A stretch of DNA of 18,834 nt from SZUA-442 sp035461905. Lineage in GTDB: Bacteria; Actinomycetota; Acidimicrobiia; Spongiisociales; UBA5794. The notes beneath the pieces were generated by a model, which was not told the origin of the DNA, made no database searches, and saw nothing but the letters and a program-made list of their open reading frames with translations. This document shows, in pieces, positions 13,605 to 18,834 of the stretch. Made by a program: the position numbers and the translations under genes. Positions within the stretch are counted from its first letter, which is position 1; each line of letters begins with the position of its first letter. The stretch is from the NCBI GenBank assembly GCA_035461905.1, contig DATHUV010000039.1:1-18834 (forward strand). Direction: 5' to 3'.

Positions 13605-14407
13605 TCCGACAGCCCGCTCCCGCGGGGACCGTCGTGTTCGACCTCGATGGGGTCCTCTACCTCGACTCGGAGGGAGTTCCCGGCGCCCGCGATGCACTCG
13701 AGGCCTGTGTGGAGGCGGGTTGGCGACCCCTCTATGCAACGAACAACTCGACGAAGACGGCCGACATCGTCGTGAGGCACATCTTCGAACGAACCGGCTT
13801 CCGTGCTGATCCCCGTAGTGCGGTCACATCGGCGATGTCCGCCGCCCGTCATGTTGCCTCGATCGGCCGCGATGCCCTCGTCGTGGGTTCCGACGCGATC
13901 GAGCACGAGCTCCTCGCCAGGGGTGTCCTGATCGTCGATCACGACTCGTCCCTGTCAGCGCGACCCGACGCAGTCGTCGTCGGTCTTGACAGGGCGATCT
14001 CGTACGAGCGAATCGATCGGGCAGCGCGTGCGATCAGGGCGGGCAGCTCGTTCGTCGCCACCAACATCGACACGACCTATCCGACACCCAGCGGCCTCGC
14101 ACCGGGAGCCGGAACCATCGTCGCCGCCATCGCTGCGGCATCGGGTGTCGATCCGGTCGACTGTGGGAAGCCGACGGCGCACTTCGGGTCACTCATCGTC
14201 GACATGATCGAACCGGGATCCGTCGTGGTGGTGGGTGATCGTCCCGAGACCGACATCGCCCTCGGAATCGCGTACGGATGGACGACCGTTCTGGTCCTCA
14301 CCGGTGTCACCTCGGTTCTCGACGACCTCTCCACGTCGCACACGCCCGACCACGTGATCGACTCGGTCGCAGACCTTCCCGCACTTCTGGCGAACATCGG
14401 GGGATAA
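13601..14407 (+). CDS. HAD-IIA family phosphatase (NagD/glycerol-3-phosphate phosphatase-like)
   Basis: This is a Mg-dependent phosphatase of the haloacid dehalogenase superfamily, subclass IIA. The 268-residue product has motif I DLDGV (14-18; nucleophile D14, acid/base D16), motif II TNNS (47-50), motif III lysine K190 (CGKPT) and motif IV GDRPETD (212-218). The region between II and III is the C2 cap expected of this subclass. In M. tuberculosis the gene at this position, ahead of tlyA, encodes a glycerol-3-phosphate phosphatase (Rv1692), longer than this one. The same activity is likely here but not shown; nitrophenyl-phosphatase-like or phosphoglycolate activity is also possible. The ATGA overlap with the peptidase stop fixes the start. 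Confidence 0.87.
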   Translation: MIRQPAPAGTVVFDLDGVLYLDSEGVPGARDALEACVEAGWRPLYATNNSTKTADIVVRHIFERTGFRADPRSAVTSAMSAARHVASIGRDALVVGSDAIEHELLARGVLIVDHDSSLSARPDAVVVGLDRAISYERIDRAARAIRAGSSFVATNIDTTYPTPSGLAPGAGTIVAAIAAASGVDPVDCGKPTAHFGSLIVDMIEPGSVVVVGDRPETDIALGIAYGWTTVLVLTGVTSVLDDLSTSHTPDHVIDSVADLPALLANIGG

Positions 14408-14413
14408 TGGACC

Positions 14414-14578
14414 ATGGACTCCCCACAACCCGACCCCCGTCCCAGGCTCGACGACATCCACCGCGAACTCGATGACATCGATCCTGCAGAAGCACCCGAT
14501 GTTGCGGAGCGGATTGCGTCGGAGCTCGCAGAGCTCCTCGAGGAGACCGGACCCGATGGGCGGGAGGGTGGCACCTGA
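14414..14578 (+). CDS. Small acidic protein (54 residues) between the HAD gene and tlyA
   Basis: This short gene starts 6 nt after the HAD stop at an ATG preceded by GGGGGA (14399-14404) at 9 nt. It encodes 54 residues: a proline-rich head (DSPQPDPRPR) and a probable acidic amphipathic helix (LDDIHRELDDIDPAEAPD, then VAERIASELAELLEETG). There is no signal peptide, cysteine or membrane segment. Its stop overlaps the tlyA start by CTGA. M. tuberculosis also has a small conserved gene (Rv1693) in exactly this place, so it is probably the positional equivalent, although I cannot show sequence homology. The good ribosome-binding site and tight packing on both sides support it as a real gene. Its function is unknown. 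Confidence 0.75.
   Translation: MDSPQPDPRPRLDDIHRELDDIDPAEAPDVAERIASELAELLEETGPDGREGGT
14562..14568 (+). promoter_or_regulatory. Ribosome-binding site supporting a CTG start of tlyA
   Basis: GGGAGGG is one of the strongest Shine-Dalgarno matches in the window. It lies 6 nt before CTG 14575, an optimal distance, and 36 nt before the first GTG in frame, where it could not act. Confidence 0.7.
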
Positions 14579-15381
14579 CGCGTCGCAGGCTCGACGTCGA
14601 GCTCGTGAGAAGGAACCTCGTCTCGAGCAGGGTCGAGGCGCAACGGGCGATCGACGCCGGGCTCGTCCGGATCGGTGGAATCTCGACACCCAAGCCCTCG
14701 ACGCTGGTATCGCCGGACGACCCAGTGCACCTCGAGGGGACGCCGGAACCGTTCGTGAGCAGGGGAGGGAGAAAGCTCGACGGTGCCCTCACGGCGTGGA
14801 ACCTCGATGTCGAGGGCCTGCGAGCGGTCGACGTCGGAGCATCGACGGGTGGCTTCACAGACTGCCTGCTCCAGCGTGGCGTCGATCACGTCGTCGCCGT
14901 CGACGTCGGCTACGGCCAGATCCACAACCGCCTCAGGAGCGATCCCCGTGTGACCGTGATCGAGCGGACGAACATCCGCACTGCGGACACCGAGGCCCTC
15001 GGCGCACCGTTCGACCTGATCGTCGCGGACCTCTCGTTCATCTCGCTTCGCTACCTGGTTGACGTCTTCGACCGCCTCGGGACCCACGAAGCTCGATGGA
15101 TCCTCCTCATCAAGCCCCAGTTCGAGGCAGGAAGGGAGTCCGTGGGCAGAGGTGGCGTCATTCGCGATGCCGATGTCAGACGTTCGACCGTCGAGGGCGT
15201 CATCGAGTCATTCGCCGGCCACGGACTCGGGTGTCAGAGACTCGATGTATCGTCGATCACGGGAGCGAACGGAAACGTCGAGTTCGTTGCCATGTTCACT
15301 CGAGCCGAGAGAAGTGTCGATGACGACGCAATCGCTGCCGTGACGACAGCCACCACGACGGAAGAAGGGGCGACGACGTGA
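14575..15381 (+). CDS. tlyA: TlyA family 16S/23S rRNA 2'-O-methyltransferase, probable CTG start
   Basis: TlyA methylates ribose 2'-OH groups in 16S and 23S rRNA; in mycobacteria this gives capreomycin sensitivity. With the CTG start it is 268 residues, the length I recall for M. tuberculosis TlyA. An N-terminal S4 RNA-binding domain (about 1-60, RRRLDVELVRRNLVSSR) is followed by a FtsJ-like methyltransferase domain with the SAM motif DVGASTGGFTD (86-96), VAVDVGYGQ, VADLSFISL and KPQFEAGRESVG. The first usual start codon in frame is GTG 14605, which would remove ten residues of the conserved S4 strand and helix. The frame from CTG 14575 restores the family N-terminus, has GGGAGGG at 6 nt and overlaps the upstream stop as CTGA. 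No ATG, GTG or TTG is available in frame in between. Confidence 0.92.
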   Translation: MTRRRLDVELVRRNLVSSRVEAQRAIDAGLVRIGGISTPKPSTLVSPDDPVHLEGTPEPFVSRGGRKLDGALTAWNLDVEGLRAVDVGASTGGFTDCLLQRGVDHVVAVDVGYGQIHNRLRSDPRVTVIERTNIRTADTEALGAPFDLIVADLSFISLRYLVDVFDRLGTHEARWILLIKPQFEAGRESVGRGGVIRDADVRRSTVEGVIESFAGHGLGCQRLDVSSITGANGNVEFVAMFTRAERSVDDDAIAAVTTATTTEEGATT

Positions 15382-16157
15382 GAACCGTCCAACTCGTGTC
15401 CCGGGACGATCGAGCGGATGCGCACAGCGTCGAGCGTGAGCTCGTCGAGCGTCTGGGCGATCGGGGTATCGCCGTGGGTACCCCCGACGATGCCGATCTC
15501 ATCGTCGCGATCGGCGGTGACGGAACCGTGTTGGCCGCCGCCGGGGGAGCGATCGCGCGTGGAGTGCCGATCTGTGGCATCAACGTCGGCAGGGTCGGGT
15601 ACCTCGCGGAGTTCGAGGTTGCCGAGATCGCGGATCTCGTCGATGCGATCGCGCGCGGAACGTACGAGATCAGGAGCCACAGCCTGCTCGAGGTCGCCAC
15701 GGGCACGACCTCGGCAACCGCGGTCAACGACGTCGTTGTGGAGAAGGTCGTCAGCCAACGAATCATCGAGGTCGCGGTGACGATCGACGACCGTCCGCTC
15801 GCAACGTACCGAACCGACGGCATCATCGTCGCAACGCCACTCGGATCGACCGCGTACAGCCTGTCCGCGGGTGGACCCGTCGTCGATCCGTCGCTCGACG
15901 CCCTCGTCCTGACGCCGATAGCGCCTCACAGCCTCCTCACACGCGCGATCGTGCTAGGACCCGATGCCGTTGTCCGCCTCGAGGTCGCAATCGACCGACC
16001 AGCGCGTGTGAACGTCGACGGTCGGGAGCTGTGCCTCGTGGAACCGGGAGAGATCGTCACGGTCAACCGATCAGCCAGGCACGTGGAGTTCCTCAGCCTC
16101 GGTCGGCATCCCTTCCCGCAGGCCGTTCGTGAGCAGTTCGGTCTCGATCATGCTTGA
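15378..16157 (+). CDS. nadK: NAD kinase
   Basis: NadK phosphorylates NAD to NADP using ATP or polyphosphate in the cytoplasm. The 259-residue product has GGDGT (46-50), the substrate-binding NDVVVEK, and the TDGIIVATPLGSTAYSLSAGGPVV block that contacts NAD and defines the family. The C-terminal beta domain (RARVNVDGREL) is complete. It is about 30-50 residues shorter than typical NadK proteins, entirely at the N-terminus: GGDGT comes at residue 46. The GTG start forms a GTGA overlap with tlyA and there is no coding room for a longer form in this operon, so the short N-terminus appears real. The order tlyA-nadK-recN is conserved in actinobacteria. Confidence 0.94.
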   Translation: MRTVQLVSRDDRADAHSVERELVERLGDRGIAVGTPDDADLIVAIGGDGTVLAAAGGAIARGVPICGINVGRVGYLAEFEVAEIADLVDAIARGTYEIRSHSLLEVATGTTSATAVNDVVVEKVVSQRIIEVAVTIDDRPLATYRTDGIIVATPLGSTAYSLSAGGPVVDPSLDALVLTPIAPHSLLTRAIVLGPDAVVRLEVAIDRPARVNVDGRELCLVEPGEIVTVNRSARHVEFLSLGRHPFPQAVREQFGLDHA

Positions 16158-17757
16158 CGAGCTCACAGTTGGAAACCTGGGGCTCATCGCCTCAGCAGAC
16201 GTTCGGCTCTCGGCCGGCCTCAACGTCATCACGGGAGAGACGGGTACGGGCAAGACCCTCATGCTCGGCGCCCTGAGGCTCCTGCGTGGCGACAAGGCGG
16301 CAAAGGGGCTCATTGGCCCCTACGGCGACACCTGTGAGGTCGCTGTCCGTTTCGTCGACGAAAGCGATGAGGTCGTGCTTCGCCGAAGCGTCGACGCCAA
16401 GCGTTCGCGCGCCTACGTCGACGACATGACCGCCACCGCAGGAACCCTGGCTGAGATCCTCGCGCAGCGCGTCTCGATCGTCGGCCAGCACGACCAACTC
16501 GCGATCGGATCGACGGCAGGAGTCCGCTCACTTGTCGACCGACGCCTCGATCGCGATGGTCTCACGGCGCGGTCCGACTACGAGGATGCTTGGCGCGCCC
16601 GGAGCGCTCTGCTCGAGGAACGGGCCGCGATCGGATCCGATGCGCGAGCCCTCGAACGCGAGCGTGACATCGCCGAGTTCCAGGCCGAAGAAATCGAGCG
16701 CGCACGCCTGTCTCGGGGAGAGGACGACGACCTGCACCAGAGGGTCCTTCTGCTGCGGAACGCCGACGCGCTCCTCGCCGAGCTCGACACGGCGATGCGA
16801 TCACTCGGCGACGGGGGAGCGGGCTCCCTCCTCGACGAAGCCGTCGGCGCCCTGAGGCGAGCCCACCCGTTCGCTTCTGAAGCGGGAGCGATCGGTGAAA
16901 GGCTCCTCGATGTGTCGACGATGCTGAACGACGCCGCAGGGGACGTCGCGGTGTTGGCAGCGTCGATCGAGCAGGACCCCGACGAACTCGCCGCGGTCGA
17001 GGAGCGGATCGCACTGATCGGATCGTTGAAGAGGAAGTACGGCGCAACCGTCGAGGAGATCCTCGCATTCGGGGTCAGGGCTGGGTCCGACCGTGACCGC
17101 CTCGACGCCCTGCTCGCATCCGCTGCCGACATCGACGAGCGTGTCGTCGCCGCTGAGAAGCAGCTCATATCGGCAGGACGGCGATTGCGTGAGGCGCGCT
17201 CGGACGCTGCGAAGGTGATCTCCGGTGAGGCGATGAGCCACCTGCAGGACCTCGGATTCTCCTCACCGCACGTGGAGATCGATGTGGGGGACCGCCCGCC
17301 CACACCCGATGGTGCCGACAGACCGGTGATCCTGTTCGCGTCGGCCGAGGGCCTCGTGCCGGAGCCCATCTCGGCCATCGCGTCGGGCGGTGAGCTGTCG
17401 AGGCTCGTCCTCGCGCTCACGCTTGCGTCAGGGTCTGAGGACCTCGCCGTACTCGCCTTCGACGAGATCGACAGTGGGATCGGGGGCGCAACGGCGCTCG
17501 CCATGGGTCACAAGCTCAAGGAACTGGCTGTCGACCACCAGGTGATCTGCGTCTCACACCTTCCCCAGGTCGCCGCGTTCGCTGACACGCACATCGTCGT
17601 GTCCCGATCGGAAGCAGGCGCCGTCGCGTCCGAGGTCGAAGGCGCCGATCGGCTGGAGGAGATCACCCGCATGCTGTCCGGCCTCACGGGATCCGATACG
17701 GGCCGTGAGCACGCCAAGGATCTTCTTGCGCTCGCCGCGGGCGATGGGCCCCTGTGA
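16150..17757 (+). CDS. recN: DNA repair protein RecN
   Basis: RecN is an SMC-like ATPase that acts at DNA double-strand breaks. The 535-residue product has Walker A GETGTGKT (29-36), VSIVGQHDQLAI, a central coiled-coil part (about 130-370, with many charged heptad-like stretches), the ABC signature SGGELSRLVLALTL from residue 412 and Walker B LAFDEIDSGIGG with D438 and E439. CVSHLPQVAAFADTHIVV follows. The start MLDELTVGNLGLIASADV at ATG 16150 gives the standard family N-terminus and overlaps nadK by 8 nt. A GTG at 16129 in the same frame would add seven residues and is less likely. The Walker A ends in Thr where GAGKS is common; this should not affect activity. The same window encodes PafBC, a damage-response regulator. 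Confidence 0.94.
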   Translation: MLDELTVGNLGLIASADVRLSAGLNVITGETGTGKTLMLGALRLLRGDKAAKGLIGPYGDTCEVAVRFVDESDEVVLRRSVDAKRSRAYVDDMTATAGTLAEILAQRVSIVGQHDQLAIGSTAGVRSLVDRRLDRDGLTARSDYEDAWRARSALLEERAAIGSDARALERERDIAEFQAEEIERARLSRGEDDDLHQRVLLLRNADALLAELDTAMRSLGDGGAGSLLDEAVGALRRAHPFASEAGAIGERLLDVSTMLNDAAGDVAVLAASIEQDPDELAAVEERIALIGSLKRKYGATVEEILAFGVRAGSDRDRLDALLASAADIDERVVAAEKQLISAGRRLREARSDAAKVISGEAMSHLQDLGFSSPHVEIDVGDRPPTPDGADRPVILFASAEGLVPEPISAIASGGELSRLVLALTLASGSEDLAVLAFDEIDSGIGGATALAMGHKLKELAVDHQVICVSHLPQVAAFADTHIVVSRSEAGAVASEVEGADRLEEITRMLSGLTGSDTGREHAKDLLALAAGDGPL

Positions 17758-17766
17758 GGGCGGTCG

Positions 17767-17794
17767 TTGGTCGCAGCGGATCCACTGGTAACAT
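17767..17794 (+). promoter_or_regulatory. Putative promoter of pyrG
   Basis: TTGGTC (17767-17772), a 16-nt spacer and TAACAT (17789-17794) lie in the 62-nt gap between recN and pyrG. Transcription would begin near 17801, leaving a leader of about 20 nt that contains the GGAGG at 17810-17814, 5 nt from the GTG start. Confidence 0.45.
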
Positions 17795-17819
17795 CCAAGT
17801 TTCCGAGGCGGAGGACAAC

Positions 17820-18834
17820 GTGACAAAACACGTGTTCGTGACCGGCGGGGTGACTTCGAGCCTCGGCAAGGGCATCACATCGGCGTCCCTTGGTCGACTC
17901 CTCAAGGCTCGGGGATACCGGGTCGTCCTCCAGAAGCTGGATCCGTACATCAACGTCGATCCCGGGACGATGAACCCGTTCGAGCACGGAGAGGTCTTCG
18001 TGACCGACGACGGCGGCGAAACCGACCTCGATCTCGGGCACTACGAGCGGTTCGTGGGGGAGAGGCTTAGCCGTGACTCCAACGTCACGACAGGCTCGAT
18101 CTACCAGTCCGTGATCCGAAAGGAGCGGCGAGGCGACTATCTCGGTGCGACCGTGCAGGTGATCCCGCACATCACGAACGAGATCAAGGCCAGGATTCGC
18201 AAGCTCGGCCAGCGTGACGACGTCGACGTTGTCATCACAGAGGTCGGCGGCACCGTCGGCGACATCGAGTCACTCCCGTTCCTCGAGGCGATTCGCCAGA
18301 TCCGCAAGGACGTCGGGGAGTCGAATACGTGCTACGTCCACGTCACCCTCGTTCCCTACCTCAACACAAGCGAAGAGCTGAAGACCAAACCGACACAGCA
18401 CTCCGTGGCCGAGTTGCGCAGTCGCGGCATCATGCCGGAAGTGATCGTCGTCAGGTCGGACCGACCGGTCGACGAATCGGCGCGTCGCAAGATCAGCCTC
18501 TTCTGTGACGTCGCACCGGACGCGGTCATCAATGCGGTCGACGTGCCGAACATCTACGCGGTACCCCTGGCACTCCATGATGCCGGTCTGGACGAGGTCG
18601 TGTGCCGCGAGCTCAACCTCGATCCGCCTCCTGCAGACCTGTCCGCATGGAGGACGATGGTCGATGAGATGACCAGCCCCCAGAGCACCGCCACGATCGG
18701 CATCGTCGGCAAGTACGTCGACCTACCGGACGCATACCTCTCAGTGGTCGAAGCCCTCAACCATGCAGGGAGGACCTCGAGGGTCGACGTCGACATCCGA
18801 TGGATACCTGCCGATGACGTGGACGGCCTTCTCG
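17820..18834 (+). CDS. pyrG: CTP synthase PyrG (partial, 3' end beyond the window)
   Basis: PyrG makes CTP from UTP, ATP and glutamine, the last step of pyrimidine nucleotide synthesis. 338 codons are present and the frame is open to the window edge. The N-terminus TKHVFVTGGVTSSLGKGI (K17 in the P-loop-like motif), LQKLDPYINVDPGTMNP, HGEVFVTDDGGETDLDLGHYERF, KERRGDYLGATVQVIPHIT and TKPTQHSVAELRSRGI are diagnostic of the synthetase domain (about 1-270). IGIVGKYVDLPDAYLSVVEAL (from about residue 290) begins the glutamine amidotransferase domain; its catalytic Cys-His-Glu triad is not in the window. GTG is chosen for the GGAGG 5 nt upstream and the family N-terminus. In M. tuberculosis two genes separate recN and pyrG; here they are adjacent. 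Confidence 0.96.
   Translation, partial: MTKHVFVTGGVTSSLGKGITSASLGRLLKARGYRVVLQKLDPYINVDPGTMNPFEHGEVFVTDDGGETDLDLGHYERFVGERLSRDSNVTTGSIYQSVIRKERRGDYLGATVQVIPHITNEIKARIRKLGQRDDVDVVITEVGGTVGDIESLPFLEAIRQIRKDVGESNTCYVHVTLVPYLNTSEELKTKPTQHSVAELRSRGIMPEVIVVRSDRPVDESARRKISLFCDVAPDAVINAVDVPNIYAVPLALHDAGLDEVVCRELNLDPPPADLSAWRTMVDEMTSPQSTATIGIVGKYVDLPDAYLSVVEALNHAGRTSRVDVDIRWIPADDVDGLL

Noticed and set aside
14407..14475. ATG at 14407 overlapping the HAD stop (TAATG)
   Set aside because: That frame ends after 22 codons with a Pro/Arg-rich product; the ATG at 14414 has better ribosome-binding site spacing and leads to a longer acidic frame coupled to tlyA.
1..18834. Search for tRNA, rRNA, CRISPR repeats, insertion sequences, attachment sites or origins
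   Set aside because: No cloverleaf-like sequence, regularly spaced repeat, transposase motif or long terminal inverted repeat was seen; no gap without a gene exceeds about 110 nt.

Overview
The window is about 18.8 kb of GC-rich bacterial DNA. Almost every base is coding, all supported genes are on the + strand, and many neighbours overlap by 4 nt. A complete Pup-proteasome locus, the paired WYL regulators PafB and PafC, a DUF4193-type protein and a TlyA-NadK-RecN block mark it as an Actinomycetota chromosome. The absence of tatA/tatC between pafC and helY, and of steA/mctB-type genes between recN and pyrG, differs from Mycobacterium. I infer a deep-branching lineage such as Acidimicrobiia, but I cannot prove the class from sequence alone. 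I see no mobile element, tRNA, rRNA, CRISPR array or phage gene.

Region 1 (1-6567) is the pupylation-proteasome locus: the 3' end of the ATPase Mpa/ARC, then dop, pup, prcB, prcA, pafA, pafB and pafC. Mpa ends in the proteasome-docking tail GQYL. Pup ends in GGE, so it should be ligation-ready without deamidation. PafA attaches Pup, Dop removes it, Mpa unfolds the pupylated protein and PrcBA degrades it. PafB and PafC form the WYL-domain DNA-damage regulator pair. pafA and pafB each appear to have their own leaderless promoter with the same -10 hexamer and the same spacing to a GTG start.

Region 2 (6568-11752) holds a small zinc-ribbon protein of unknown role, possibly preceded by a 12-codon cysteine-containing upstream ORF. 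A perfect hairpin follows, then the Ski2-like helicase HelY, translationally coupled to a YegS/DagK-type lipid kinase. After these come a DUF4193-type protein with a 94-residue N-terminus that contains no basic residue, and a polyprenol-phosphate mannosyltransferase.

Region 3 (11774-17757) looks like one tightly packed transcription unit: GNAT acetyltransferase, M20 metallopeptidase, HAD-IIA phosphatase, a 54-residue acidic protein, TlyA rRNA methyltransferase, NAD kinase and RecN. The tlyA reading frame is best explained by a rare CTG start, with a strong ribosome-binding site 6 nt upstream and a 4-nt CTGA overlap. Region 4 is the 5' part of pyrG (CTP synthase), behind its own promoter and running off the window edge.

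This is mostly conserved core chromosome, and I do not see a wholly new multi-gene system. The points most worth a second look are the CTG start of tlyA, the matched leaderless promoters of pafA and pafB, the possible cysteine uORF, the 54-residue protein, and the joining of two loci that are far apart in Mycobacterium tuberculosis.
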